A DNA stretch of 64,000 nucleotides from Hahella sp018986435 (lineage in GTDB: Bacteria > Pseudomonadota > Gammaproteobacteria > Pseudomonadales > Oleiphilaceae). The notes beneath the pieces were generated by a model. The model did not search any database. It was not told the DNA's origin and was given only the letters and a program-made list of their open reading frames with translations. The stretch is from the NCBI RefSeq assembly GCF_050749805.1, contig NZ_CP192738.1, positions 2,294,001 through 2,358,000 on the forward strand, read 5' to 3'. Both the position numbers and the translations under genes were made by a program. Positions 21,329 through 30,272 of this stretch are shown piece by piece (position 1 is the stretch's first letter; every line of letters begins with the position of its first letter).

Positions 21329-22174
21329 ATGCCAAGCCTGGGATTACAGACTGATTTGATGTTCAGCCGGTATTCCGGTGTGGTTGAGGATGTGGGTCGG
21401 TATGTTGTGATTACCACGCCGAGCAATCCGAATTATTACTTTGGCAATTATCTGCTGTTGAAGACGCCGCCGCAGGCGGGGCAGTGGACTGATTTGGAGT
21501 TGGATTTTGCGCGTTATGTTGGCGCGCCGCCGCGGATTAAGCATTTTGCGTTTCAGTGGCGCGTCAGCGGTGAAGAGGACGGGGCTGATATGAGCGGTTT
21601 TATGCAGCGGGGTTATGAGTACATGGAATGTGCGGTCCTCACAGCGAAGCAATCAGAGTTGTTAAGGCCGCAGAAAGTTAACGTTGATGTTGATGTGCGG
21701 ACGCTGCAGTCGGAGGAAGATTGGCGCGTCTGGTATGAGCTTGAGCTGCAGGAGCGGGATGTCGATCAGCCGAAGGAGGAGTATGTCGCCTTCCTTCAAG
21801 GCGTTCGGGATATGTACCGCAGCATGATCGTTGCGGGAAGAGGAGATTGGTTCGGCGCGTTTCAACAGGGAGAGTTGGTGGGCAGTGTTGGTCTCTTTTT
21901 TGATGAGCGTATTGGCCGGTTTCAGAATGTGCTGACCAAGTCCTCCCATCGAAGCAGGGGGATATGCCACACACTGGTGCACGCCGTCGCCAAAGCGGGT
22001 TTTGATCGGGCGGATATATTGGTCATGGTGGCGGATGAAAACTATCACGCTGCGCGAATTTATGAATCCTTGGGATTTCAGCCCAGAGAACGGCAGGCGA
22101 GTCTGTGTCGTCGTAATGAGGGTGGGAGTCAGTCGAACGGGGAGAGTGGTGAGAAAACAAGCAGGCCGGGATAA
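21329..22174 (+). CDS. GNAT family N-acetyltransferase with N-terminal extension
   Basis: A 281-residue protein. The C-terminal half (from about residue 110) is a GNAT domain: GDWFGAFQQGELVGSVGLFF (about 172-191), then KSSHRSRGICHTLVHAVAKAGF as the acetyl-CoA motif, and NYHAARIYESLGFQPRERQ near the end. The N-terminal 100 residues have no family I recognise and may be a second, degenerate GNAT half. The ATG follows AAAGGAG. The last codons form one arm of a stem-loop shared with potD. Confidence 0.8.
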   Translation: MPSLGLQTDLMFSRYSGVVEDVGRYVVITTPSNPNYYFGNYLLLKTPPQAGQWTDLELDFARYVGAPPRIKHFAFQWRVSGEEDGADMSGFMQRGYEYMECAVLTAKQSELLRPQKVNVDVDVRTLQSEEDWRVWYELELQERDVDQPKEEYVAFLQGVRDMYRSMIVAGRGDWFGAFQQGELVGSVGLFFDERIGRFQNVLTKSSHRSRGICHTLVHAVAKAGFDRADILVMVADENYHAARIYESLGFQPRERQASLCRRNEGGSQSNGESGEKTSRPG

Positions 22175-22191
22175 CTCTCCGGCCTGCTTGT
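22157..22191. terminator. Bidirectional stem-loop between GNAT gene and potD
   Basis: ACAAGCAGGCCGG (22157-22169) pairs perfectly with CCGGCCTGCTTGT (22179-22191). It contains the stop codon of the GNAT gene and lies just after the potD stop on the other strand. A-rich flanking on the left gives a partial U tract for the minus-strand transcript. Confidence 0.75.
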
Positions 22192-22200
22192 GTACTGAAA

Positions 22201-23250
22201 TCAGTTGCCGGTTTTCAGCTTCTGCCAGTAATCGTTATAAAGCTCCATGGCTTCGCCTACGTCCTGCTGGAAGTCGCCTTTCTGGATGACTTCGGCGGGT
22301 GGGAAGATGGTTTGATTGTTACGCAGCTTTTCGTCCAGCAGGCTCAGCGCTGATTTGTTGGGAGTGGCGTAGCCGATAAACTCCACGCAACGCTTGGCGA
22401 CTTCCGGTTGCAGCATGAAGTCGATGAACTTGAGCGCATTTTCCTTATGCTCAGCGCCAGCGGGAATGGCGAAGCTGTCCACCCAGAATGCCGCGCCTTC
22501 TTTGGGATAAATATACTGGATATCCGGGTTTTCCTGTTGCGCCTGAATCACTTCTCCGTTCCAGATCATACCCAGGTTGACGTCGCCGGCCATATAAGGC
22601 TCACGGGGCGCGTCTGAGTTATAAACCAACACGTTAGGCATCAGTGTTTTCAGCAGCTCATACGCCTGCTTGATTTCTGCAGGATCAGTGGAGTTGCCGG
22701 AGTGGCCGTTAATTTTCAACGCCATGTGGAACACTTCGCGAACATCGTCCGTCAGCAGCAGGCTGCCTTTCCATTTGGGGTCCCACAGATCTTTCCAGGA
22801 GGTAATGCTTTTGGGATCGATCGCTTCCGCATTAATGCCAATGCCCGTGCTGCCCCAAGTGTAGGGGATACTGTATTGGTTGTCCGGATCGTAGGGTTTG
22901 TTCAGCAGGTTCGGGTCCAGGTGCTTGAAGTTGGAAAGCTTGGACTTATCGATTGGCGCCAACAGACCTTCTTTGCGCATTTTCGAGATGTAGTAGCCAG
23001 AAGGCACGACAACGTCATAGCCTTTGCCCTTTTGTAGTTGGACTTTGGCGTACATGACCTCGTTGCTTTCGTAAGTGGCGTACTCCACTTCAATGCCGGT
23101 CTTGGCGGTGAACTCGTCCAGCACGCCTTCAGGTATGTATTCCGTCCAGTTGTACACGACCACTTTTTCCGCCGCCCGGGCTGTGCCGATAGCGGCGAAC
23201 AGGAAGCCTGCCGCGAAGAGGAAGCCAGTTACAAAGGAGGTTTTTTTCAT
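22201..23250 (-). CDS. potD: Spermidine/putrescine ABC transporter, periplasmic binding protein
   Basis: A 349-residue PotD/PotF-type protein with a signal peptide at residues 1-26 (FLFAAGFLFAAIGTARA). The mature part begins EKVVVYNWTEYIPEGVLDEF, typical of polyamine-binding proteins, and carries the acidic and aromatic residues expected around the ligand (SGYYIS, MIWNGEV, AAFWVDSFAIP). It delivers polyamines to PotABC. It is the last gene of the potABCD operon, overlapping potC by four bases. The signal peptide contains a near-perfect 18-base tandem duplication. Confidence 0.93.
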   Translation of the reverse strand: MKKTSFVTGFLFAAGFLFAAIGTARAAEKVVVYNWTEYIPEGVLDEFTAKTGIEVEYATYESNEVMYAKVQLQKGKGYDVVVPSGYYISKMRKEGLLAPIDKSKLSNFKHLDPNLLNKPYDPDNQYSIPYTWGSTGIGINAEAIDPKSITSWKDLWDPKWKGSLLLTDDVREVFHMALKINGHSGNSTDPAEIKQAYELLKTLMPNVLVYNSDAPREPYMAGDVNLGMIWNGEVIQAQQENPDIQYIYPKEGAAFWVDSFAIPAGAEHKENALKFIDFMLQPEVAKRCVEFIGYATPNKSALSLLDEKLRNNQTIFPPAEVIQKGDFQQDVGEAMELYNDYWQKLKTGN

Positions 23251-24020
23251 GCTTCGGTTTTCCTTTTCATAAGTAGCGTCACCACCGTGACAAGAGTTAA
23301 AGAAATAAACAGCAATACTGTGGCCAACACATTCACTTCAGGCGAAATGCCCACCTTCACCATTGAGAACACCCGAATGGGCAGAATCTCAAAACCGGGT
23401 CCGGTCACGAATGAGCTGATAATGACATCGTCCAGAGACAGTGTGAAACTCAGCAGCCAGCCGGAAATAACGGCGGGCAGGATAATCGGTAAAATGATCA
23501 GGCGAAAGATGCGGCTTTCACTGGCGCCTAAATCCTGCGCCGCTTCCAGTAAATTATCGTCAAACCCTTTCAATTGTGCGTAAACGGTAATCACGACGAA
23601 AGGCAGGCAGAACGTGATATGGGCGATCAACAGGGACCAGAATCCCAGCTGAATTCCCAGTGCGATAAAAATAACCAGGAAGGTTATCGCCAGGACGATA
23701 TCCGGAGACATCATTACCACGAACAACAAGCTGCCGGCGGTTTTCTTGAGGGGAAACTTATAGCGATAGATCGCCAGCGCCATTAACGCCCCAATGACTG
23801 TCGCTGCTGTCGCGGACAGACAGGCGATAAGCAGAGAGTTACCGAAGGCGTCCATCAACGCATCGTTATTCCACAGCTTTTCATACCAGCGCCAGGAGAA
23901 GCCTTTCCAGTCATAGCCGTACTTGGATTCATTGAACGAGTTGACCACCAGCACCAGTATGGGCAGATACAGGTACAGGAAGATCAGGCCCAGAAAACCG
24001 GACTTAAAGATTCTGATCAT
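23247..24020 (-). CDS. potC: Spermidine/putrescine ABC transporter permease
   Basis: A 257-residue inner-membrane permease with six predicted membrane segments. The cytoplasmic EAA loop that contacts PotA is seen as EAAQDLGASESRIFRLIILP around residue 165. The N-terminal FLYLYLPILVLVVNSFNESKYG is typical of PotC. It pairs with PotB to form the membrane channel. It overlaps potB by 17 bases and potD by four, so the genes are translationally coupled. Confidence 0.93.
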   Translation of the reverse strand: MIRIFKSGFLGLIFLYLYLPILVLVVNSFNESKYGYDWKGFSWRWYEKLWNNDALMDAFGNSLLIACLSATAATVIGALMALAIYRYKFPLKKTAGSLLFVVMMSPDIVLAITFLVIFIALGIQLGFWSLLIAHITFCLPFVVITVYAQLKGFDDNLLEAAQDLGASESRIFRLIILPIILPAVISGWLLSFTLSLDDVIISSFVTGPGFEILPIRVFSMVKVGISPEVNVLATVLLFISLTLVTVVTLLMKRKTEA

Positions 24021-24870
24021 CGAGGCCTCCCATGCGCTGTACTTTCTTGTTGGCGGCGTAATACAGCCATAGCATCATCCCCATGATGACAATCAACGTG
24101 ACACTGAAAGCGGAGCCGAACGGCCAGTCCCGCACCACCAGGAACTGATTCTTGATGATGTTGCCCAACAGCAGGTTCTTGGCGCCGCCGAGCAGATCCG
24201 CCACATAGAACATGCCCATGGCGGGCAGGAATACAATCAAACATCCGGCGACGACCCCCGGCATGGTGAGCGGCAGTACGATGTGATAGAAGCGCTGCCA
24301 GAATCCCGCGCCCAGATCGTGCCCGGCCTCGATCAGATCCTTGTCCAGCTTGTCGAAACTGGAGATCAACGGCAGCGCCATAAAGGGCAGCAGGATGTAA
24401 GTCAGGCCGAACACGACTGCGAACTCGGTATAAATCATCTGAATAGGGGCATCGATGACGCCAATGGCCTCCAGCACCCAGTTGAACAGGCCTTTATTGC
24501 CGAGTAAAAGCTTGATGGCGTAGGTGCGTATCAGGCTGTTGGTCCAAAAGGGGATGATCATCAGGAACATCATGAAGGCGCGCCAGGCCGGCGACATCTT
24601 GGCGACAATGTAGGCGAACGGGTAGCCGAGCAACAGACAGATCAGCGTCGCCTTGGCGGACAGCGCCAGACTCTGCCAGAAAACGTCGGCGTAAAGGGGC
24701 TCCCAGATACGGGCGTAGGCGTCCAGCGTCATCGGCCAGACCGCCAGATGCTCGGAGTCAGGCGTCATTACGCTGGTCAGCACTACCAGAAAGTGGGGCG
24801 CCAGAACGAACAACGCCAGCCAGGCCAGCGTCAAAATGATAATGAAACGGCGAAAAGGCGATTGGCTCAC
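24004..24870 (-). CDS. potB: Spermidine/putrescine ABC transporter permease
   Basis: A 288-residue inner-membrane permease, six membrane segments. The EAA loop appears as EAGHDLGAGFWQRFYHIVLP near residue 192. The segment IPFWTNSLIRTYAIKLLLG near residue 110 is characteristic of PotB/PotH. It starts immediately after potA (one base apart) and overlaps potC. It forms a heterodimer with PotC. Confidence 0.93.
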   Translation of the reverse strand: MSQSPFRRFIIILTLAWLALFVLAPHFLVVLTSVMTPDSEHLAVWPMTLDAYARIWEPLYADVFWQSLALSAKATLICLLLGYPFAYIVAKMSPAWRAFMMFLMIIPFWTNSLIRTYAIKLLLGNKGLFNWVLEAIGVIDAPIQMIYTEFAVVFGLTYILLPFMALPLISSFDKLDKDLIEAGHDLGAGFWQRFYHIVLPLTMPGVVAGCLIVFLPAMGMFYVADLLGGAKNLLLGNIIKNQFLVVRDWPFGSAFSVTLIVIMGMMLWLYYAANKKVQRMGGLDDQNL

Positions 24871-24871
24871 G

Positions 24872-25969
24872 TCAGGACTCCGCTTTGATCACGTGTTCCC
24901 AGCCATGTACCCAATCGACCCAGACTTTCTGATTGATGCTGTAGTCGAAGTCAGGATCGTCTTCATCAAAGAACTCACTGGCCATGATGGTCTGTCCTGA
25001 CGGCAACTGGATCTGCGAGTCCAGGGTCTGTCCGGTGTAATTGCGCTCCAGTACTTTTCCTGAGAAACCAGGACGATCTGGCGCATCCTCCAGATATTCA
25101 ATCCTCAAGTCTTCCGGGCGCAGTAATACATGTACTTTATCGCCCGCCTCGAAACGGCGGTCTGCGTGAATCTCACGCTTGAAGCCGTCCATCGCGGCGA
25201 GATAGCGGTAATCGCCCAGGTTTTCCAGGATTTCCGCGTTGAATACGTTGATTTCCCCAATGAAGCTGGCGACGAACAGATTATTCGGGCACTCGTATAT
25301 TTCACGCGGTGTGCCTACCTGTTGCGCCTGACCATTGTGCATGACTAGAACACGGTCGGACATGGACAGGGCTTCTTCCTGATCGTGGGTGACGTAGATA
25401 AAGGTGATGCCCAGCTTGCGCTGTAGCTGTTTCAGCTCCATCTGCATCTGTTGGCGCAGTTTGTAATCCAGAGCGCTGAGGGATTCGTCCAGCAGCAATA
25501 CTTTGGGGCGATTCACTACCGCGCGGGCGATAGCGACGCGCTGTTTCTGACCGCCTGACAGCTGATGCGGTTTACGCGTGGCGAAATCAGACAGGCGTAC
25601 GGTGGCTAACGCCTCTTTTACGCGTTCGGCGATTTCCGGCTTGCTGACCTTGGCCATTTTCAGACCGAAGGCCACATTGTCGAACACGGTCATATGGGGG
25701 AACAGGGCGTAACTCTGAAACACCGTATTCACCGGTCGCTTTTCCGCGGACAGCTTGGAAACATCCTGCCCGTTCAGCATGATGCGCCCTTCATCCGCGC
25801 CCTCAAATCCGGCGATCAGGCGCAGCACGGTGGTTTTGCCGCAGCCTGACGGCCCCAAAATCGTAAAGAATTCTCCGTCTTCAATGCTCAAGTTGAAGCC
25901 CGACAGCACTTCTTGCGTATCAAAACGTTTGGTGATGTCGGCAAGCGTAAGAATGGGCGGTTTGCTCAA
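24872..25969 (-). CDS. potA: Spermidine/putrescine ABC transporter ATPase
   Basis: A 365-residue ABC ATPase closely resembling E. coli PotA. Walker A is GPSGCGKTT, the signature is LSGGQKQRVAIARA, Walker B is VLLLDESLSALD, and the C-terminal regulatory domain (about 240-365) includes VHVLLRPEDLRIEYLED and ASEFFDEDDPDFDYS, which are PotA hallmarks and place this as potABCD and not potFGHI. The start is TTG at 25969; no ATG or GTG lies in frame just upstream, and AGGG precedes it. First gene of the operon, with two small hairpins in the leader. Confidence 0.93.
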   Translation of the reverse strand: MSKPPILTLADITKRFDTQEVLSGFNLSIEDGEFFTILGPSGCGKTTVLRLIAGFEGADEGRIMLNGQDVSKLSAEKRPVNTVFQSYALFPHMTVFDNVAFGLKMAKVSKPEIAERVKEALATVRLSDFATRKPHQLSGGQKQRVAIARAVVNRPKVLLLDESLSALDYKLRQQMQMELKQLQRKLGITFIYVTHDQEEALSMSDRVLVMHNGQAQQVGTPREIYECPNNLFVASFIGEINVFNAEILENLGDYRYLAAMDGFKREIHADRRFEAGDKVHVLLRPEDLRIEYLEDAPDRPGFSGKVLERNYTGQTLDSQIQLPSGQTIMASEFFDEDDPDFDYSINQKVWVDWVHGWEHVIKAES

Positions 25970-25994
25970 TGTGTATAACCCTGACTCTGTGACT

Positions 25995-26024
25995 CCGCGA
26001 AAATCGCGGGAAAAGTGACTTTTC
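25995..26024 (-). promoter_or_regulatory. Two adjacent hairpins in the potA leader
   Basis: CCGCGA-AAA-TCGCGG (25995-26009) is followed at once by GAAAAG-TGA-CTTTTC (26010-26024). They lie 26-55 bases upstream of the potA start. Their tandem arrangement could be a regulatory leader or a protein-binding site; no known element is recognised. Confidence 0.4.
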
Positions 26025-26171
26025 TGGCAACGTTTAACGTATGACCCTCTTCAACCCCGCGATTAAAGTGGATTGCATGGCCAACGTCAATTCCGGTCTA
26101 AGACTTAATGTCTATACTTTAGCCAGAAGTGACGAAATGACGCCTGTGAACAACGCAATTAGGAGGCTTTA

Positions 26172-26915
26172 ATGAAGCGCCTTATTCTATCTGTTTTGAC
26201 TGTCTTTATCGCCGCTGTAGGTTTTGAGGTGAGGGCTGAAGGTAAGAACGTGCAACTGACGTCCCTGGACTGGCCGCCCTATACCTCGGAAGGTCTGGCC
26301 AACCAGGGCGCTAGTGCGGCGGTGGCCAAAGAGGCGTTCGCCGCCATGGGTTACACGTTGGAAGTGAAATTCTACCCCTGGAAGCGCGCCGTGGCCCTGG
26401 CCAAGAACGATCCGGCCTATGACGGCTATTTCCCTGAGTACTACGCCAAAGAGCTGGAAGACGACTTTATCCTGTCCGAGCCGATGGGCTCAGGCCCTTT
26501 GGGTTTCGCCCAACGCAAAAATCATCAGATTGACTGGTCAGCGCTGCCGGACCTCGCCAAATATCGCATCGGCGTGGTCAGCGGTTATGTGAATACCGCT
26601 GAGTTTGACGACATGGTGGCCAACAAACAGCTCAATGCGAGCGAGGCGGGAGATGACGTGAAGAACCTGATGAAACTGGTCTCAGATCGCATTGATTTGG
26701 CGGTCATCGACAAAAACGTCATGAAATACCTGTTATCCACTGAGGCGAGCCTTAAATCCGCCGCGGGCGCGATTGAGTTCAACCCGACCTTACTGGAAGA
26801 CAAAAAGCTCTATATCTGCTTCAAAAAAGGCCCTCGTGGGGAAGAGCTCGCCAAGGTGTTCAGCGAGGGCCTGAAAAAGATCGACGTCGATAAAATCATG
26901 CAGGGATATTTTTAA
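26172..26915 (+). CDS. Family 3 extracellular solute-binding protein (orphan)
   Basis: A 247-residue periplasmic protein with a signal peptide (residues 1-22, ending EVRAEG). LDWPPYTSEGLANQGASAAV near the mature N-terminus and FYPWKRAVALAKNDPAYDGYFPEYYAKE match the amino-acid-binding SBP_bac_3 fold. No permease or ATPase gene is adjacent, so its partner is unknown; such stand-alone proteins are common in marine Gammaproteobacteria. The ATG is preceded by AGGAGG. A TATACT at 26113-26118 may be its -10. Confidence 0.85.
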   Translation: MKRLILSVLTVFIAAVGFEVRAEGKNVQLTSLDWPPYTSEGLANQGASAAVAKEAFAAMGYTLEVKFYPWKRAVALAKNDPAYDGYFPEYYAKELEDDFILSEPMGSGPLGFAQRKNHQIDWSALPDLAKYRIGVVSGYVNTAEFDDMVANKQLNASEAGDDVKNLMKLVSDRIDLAVIDKNVMKYLLSTEASLKSAAGAIEFNPTLLEDKKLYICFKKGPRGEELAKVFSEGLKKIDVDKIMQGYF

Positions 26916-26941
26916 GCCTGCTTTTGTCTCCGGGATAAGCC

Positions 26942-27850
26942 TCAGGAGAGATGAGGCGTTTCCTGCGGTCCCGCCGCCAGCTCCATGCCTGGGATTCGGC
27001 TCCAGTAACCATTGCTGTGGTTGAGCTGGTATGGCAGGACTTTGTCCTGCTCCTGTTTGAGCGCCAGCGCTAAACTCTCTGCGACCCGCAGGGTATCCTG
27101 CGACTCAGGGCTCAGACGAATCACATTCACGCCTGCATGCTGCAGATCGCGCCACTGATTCAGCAGGTGATAACACTTGCCGGACTGCGTCTGAATGCCG
27201 TTGAGGTTGAACAAGGTTTCGCCTTCCTGGCTTCGTGTGGGAATGCCTTGTGGGTATTTCTTGCAGACGAAACGACAGTCGTCCTTGGGCAATCCTTCCG
27301 ATCGTGCTGTGAAGCAACGGGCGGAGAGCGCAAGGGGGAGATGACCGTAGGCGAATAACTCAGTTTCAATGGGGGAGGCGAGACTCCCCAGAATGCCTTC
27401 CAGGGCGTGACGGCTGATTTCTACGGGCGGCGTCCAGCGTTTAGCGCCTGCTTGTCGCATGATTTCCAGCGCTGGCGCGTTATAGATATTCAGGTAAGGG
27501 CCGGCGATGAAAGGCCTTCCGGCTTCCGACATCAGGTGCGCCGCCGCCATGTCATTGGCTTCCACGCTCAGGCGTTCGTTTGCATTGGCCGCTTTGCAGA
27601 TAGCGCGCAGGGACTTTAATTCCGACTCGGCTTCTATCAACGCCAGGGTGGAAAGCGCGACTTCTTTTCCGGCATCGAGCAGTGAATCGGCGATGTCCAG
27701 CCAGTCGCGCAAGTTCATCTCCCGGCGCTTGGAGCAGACAGTTTCTCCGAGATAGACAATATCGACCGGCGCGGCGGCGACCTGGGAATAGAATTGAACG
27801 ACCATGTCTTTTGGCCAGAAATAAGGCAGGGGACCCAGAGAGATTTTCAT
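26942..27850 (-). CDS. ubiV: UbiV, oxygen-independent ubiquinone hydroxylation subunit
   Basis: A 302-residue U32-family protein closely like E. coli UbiV (YhbV). With UbiU it forms an iron-sulfur heterodimer that hydroxylates ubiquinone precursors without oxygen. Four likely [4Fe-4S] ligand cysteines are visible: Cys39 in GETVCSKRR, Cys179 in SARCFTARSE, Cys192 and Cys196 in DDCRFVCKKYP. It is downstream of ubiU on the same strand after a 60-base gap and so shares its promoter. Confidence 0.93.
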   Translation of the reverse strand: MKISLGPLPYFWPKDMVVQFYSQVAAAPVDIVYLGETVCSKRREMNLRDWLDIADSLLDAGKEVALSTLALIEAESELKSLRAICKAANANERLSVEANDMAAAHLMSEAGRPFIAGPYLNIYNAPALEIMRQAGAKRWTPPVEISRHALEGILGSLASPIETELFAYGHLPLALSARCFTARSEGLPKDDCRFVCKKYPQGIPTRSQEGETLFNLNGIQTQSGKCYHLLNQWRDLQHAGVNVIRLSPESQDTLRVAESLALALKQEQDKVLPYQLNHSNGYWSRIPGMELAAGPQETPHLS

Positions 27851-27910
27851 ATTACTGCGCCTTCTGTTGGTGGTTCGGGCATACGCGACCTGAGGTATGC
27901 GCCCGCTGAT

Positions 27911-28909
27911 TTACTGCCAGGGACGGGAATACGCGCCCAATGTGGTTTGCGCGCCCTCTGACAGCGCCTGTAACGCCTCCAGCCAATCTTGCTGACAACG
28001 AAACGCCGCAGGTTCGCGCTGGAAGCAATCCAGGGCCTGACGCCAGGTGGACACGACCTGTGCGACATAAGACGGGCTGCGCTGTCGGCCTTCTATCTTC
28101 ACCGCCTTGACGCCGGTCGCGGCGAGTTCTGGAATGAGATCGAGGGTATTCAGGCTGGTCGGCTCTTCAAAAACATGAAAAGCATGGCTGTCGCCGGCGT
28201 CAAAGCGTCCCTTGCATAAAGTGGGATAACCGGCGTTTTCGTCCGCTTCGAAGCGATCAATGAGAGAGCCGTTTAGGCGGGACTCCAGGCGTCCGTCTTT
28301 CTGTTCCCACTTTACGAACTTGGCGGGCGAGCAGGCGCCGCTGTTGTTGGGCGATTCGCCGGTCATGTAGGACGACATATAGCAGCGTCCCTCGGCCATG
28401 ATGCAAAGGCTGCCGAAAGCGAAGACTTCCAGATCAACCGGGCTTTGCGACGCCACCTGACGCACCTGCGGCAAGGACAATACTCTGGGCAGGACAGCTC
28501 GTTTGATATTGAAACGGTTGTGATAGAAGCGCAGCGCTTCATAGTTGGTGGCGGAGCCCTGTACGGAGAGATGCAGGTTCAGCTGGGGATACTGGCGGGC
28601 GGCGTAATCCATGACGCCGATATCGGCGGCGATCAGCGCGTCCGCCTGTAATCCGGCGACTTTATCCACCGCGTTGCGCCAGCGCTCCCAACCTTGTGAC
28701 TGCGCATAGGTATTGATGGCGACGAAGAGCTTCACGCCACGGTCGCGGGCGTAAGCCAGCGCTTGTTGAGCCTTGGCGTCGTCGAAATTCAGCCCGGCGA
28801 AATGACGGGCGTTGGTATCGTCTTTGAATCCGATGTAAACAGCGTCGGCGCCGTTATCCACGGCGGCGCGAAGAGCGGGAGGACTTCCCGCCGGACAAAC
28901 CAGCTCCAT
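27911..28909 (-). CDS. ubiU: UbiU, oxygen-independent ubiquinone hydroxylation subunit
   Basis: A 332-residue U32-family protein very close to E. coli UbiU (YhbU). The start at 28909 gives MELVCPAGSPPAL, the family N-terminus; a longer frame to 28948 is not needed. Cysteines 169, 176, 193 and 232 (SLCIM, GRCYMSS, GACSPA, TLCKG) sit at the same positions as the E. coli cluster ligands as I remember them. It acts with UbiV and needs UbiT. It diverges from ubiT across an FNR box. Confidence 0.95.
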   Translation of the reverse strand: MELVCPAGSPPALRAAVDNGADAVYIGFKDDTNARHFAGLNFDDAKAQQALAYARDRGVKLFVAINTYAQSQGWERWRNAVDKVAGLQADALIAADIGVMDYAARQYPQLNLHLSVQGSATNYEALRFYHNRFNIKRAVLPRVLSLPQVRQVASQSPVDLEVFAFGSLCIMAEGRCYMSSYMTGESPNNSGACSPAKFVKWEQKDGRLESRLNGSLIDRFEADENAGYPTLCKGRFDAGDSHAFHVFEEPTSLNTLDLIPELAATGVKAVKIEGRQRSPSYVAQVVSTWRQALDCFQREPAAFRCQQDWLEALQALSEGAQTTLGAYSRPWQ

Positions 28910-28966
28910 TGCATACTCCCAGGGCGGCAAATGCGGGTAAGGTAGCAAAAGCGCTGTGTGGGGGAT

Positions 28967-28980
28967 TTGATGGAAATCAA
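28967..28980. promoter_or_regulatory. FNR/Anr box between ubiU and ubiT
   Basis: TTGATGGAAATCAA is a perfect match to the FNR consensus TTGAT-N4-ATCAA. Its centre (28973.5) is 32 bases from the centre of a -10-like TTTAAT at 29003-29008, the exact spacing of an FNR class II promoter (site at -41.5), predicting ubiT transcription from about 29015. For ubiU the corresponding -10 (TACCTT on the minus strand, 28944-28939) is weaker. Low-oxygen induction of both arms is inferred. Confidence 0.88.
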
Positions 28981-29047
28981 TATGCCCCGGGTCCTGAGTC
29001 TATTTAATAACGGCGACTAAACGCTGCGACAAGGGAGACAGGTATTC

Positions 29048-29632
29048 ATGTTCAAAAGCCCGCTGCAATTATCCAAAGAACTCGCCGCCGCGTTGCCGGC
29101 GCTGACAGATGTGGTGCGCCGGCCGGGACGCTATCTACTGCATCCCTTGGCGCGAACGCCGTTTCCGCTCCAGGCCGCGCTTATTCGCAAGCTCCTGCAG
29201 GACGGTTTCGGTGAGGCGATCAGAGAAGGAGAGTTCGACTCTCTTATCCATCGCTGGGTCAAAGTGACGGTGGTGGATTTGGAGCTGAGCTGGAGCCTGA
29301 GTCTTGGTGAGGATCGCTCCATCAGAGTGGCGCGGACGGAAACGGCGGATACGGAAATCCGGGGCGATTCCGCCGCCTTCGCCTTGATTGCGGGTCGCAA
29401 GATGGACCCGGATACGCTGTTTTTTCAACGCCGGATTGTAATTCTCGGAGATACGGAGCTGGGCCATGAGATGAAGAATCTGTTGGATACCGGCGATCTC
29501 AACGACCTGTCTGCGCCCGTCCATAAGCTGTTGGAGCTGGCTTCCTCCCTCGCTGCTTATTGGGAAGCCTCCAAACGGGATCTGGCGGCGGCGCTGAGCT
29601 ATAAAATTCCCGTTACGCCGCAAACCTCCTGA
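29048..29632 (+). CDS. ubiT: UbiT, SCP2-domain accessory factor for anaerobic ubiquinone synthesis
   Basis: A 194-residue protein with an SCP2 sterol-carrier-like lipid-binding domain (about residues 45-150), of the YhbT/UbiT type. In E. coli UbiT is thought to present polyprenyl precursors to the oxygen-independent pathway. Its position, divergent from ubiU with a shared FNR box, matches the known ubiT-ubiUV arrangement. AGGGAGA lies before the ATG. A small inverted repeat (CTGACG/CGTCAG) spans its stop codon and the gap to the convergent exporter gene. Confidence 0.9.
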   Translation: MFKSPLQLSKELAAALPALTDVVRRPGRYLLHPLARTPFPLQAALIRKLLQDGFGEAIREGEFDSLIHRWVKVTVVDLELSWSLSLGEDRSIRVARTETADTEIRGDSAAFALIAGRKMDPDTLFFQRRIVILGDTELGHEMKNLLDTGDLNDLSAPVHKLLELASSLAAYWEASKRDLAAALSYKIPVTPQTS

Positions 29633-29648
29633 CGTCTGAAAACCCGCG

Positions 29649-30272
29649 TCAGAAAAATGCCAGCCAGGCTCCGACGCCGATCATTAAGGTCCCAGCGATA
29701 CGGTTCAACAAGCGGACGTTATCGCCTTGCAGCAGGAAGTGGCGCAGCGTGCGGCCGCCGCTGGCGTATAACACCAGGCAGAAAAATTCCACAATCAACA
29801 GGATGGACACCAAGGTCGCCAATTGCGGCGCCATTGGGGCGTCGGTTGAAATGAAGGGCGGCAACAGCGACACCATGAACGCCCAGCCCTTGGGGTTGGA
29901 AATCGCCGTCACAAAGCCCTGTGTAGCCAGCTCTGTAGGGCTGGCGACGCGGGAGTCCTCCATCTTCTCGGGAATGGCCATTTTGCCCCGGGACAGCCAC
30001 ATCTGTACGCCAAGGTAGGCGAGGTAAGCGCCCCCGACGTACTTAAGCACGGAGAACACCTGCGGATACTGCAGCATCAAAGTGGCGACGCCTACGACAG
30101 AGGCGACGGAGACAATGCCGACGCCGATCAATTCGCCCCACATCATCCAGAACGTACGCTTCAAACCAATGCTTAATCCCATGGTCAACGCCAGCGTCAT
30201 GCACATGCCCGGGGTGGCGGACACAAACAGGCAGGTGGAGAGAAACACCAGAAACACGGAATAGTCGGTCAT
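29649..30272 (-). CDS. LysE/RhtB family amino-acid exporter
   Basis: A 207-residue membrane protein with about six hydrophobic segments and the RhtB-family N-terminus (FLVFLSTCLFVSATPGMCMTLAL) and the GGAYLAYLGVQMW motif near residue 75. The family exports homoserine, threonine or other amino acids; the substrate cannot be read from sequence. It converges with ubiT and lies downstream of, but separated by about 150 bases from, the RND pump genes on the same strand. Confidence 0.88.
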   Translation of the reverse strand: MTDYSVFLVFLSTCLFVSATPGMCMTLALTMGLSIGLKRTFWMMWGELIGVGIVSVASVVGVATLMLQYPQVFSVLKYVGGAYLAYLGVQMWLSRGKMAIPEKMEDSRVASPTELATQGFVTAISNPKGWAFMVSLLPPFISTDAPMAPQLATLVSILLIVEFFCLVLYASGGRTLRHFLLQGDNVRLLNRIAGTLMIGVGAWLAFF

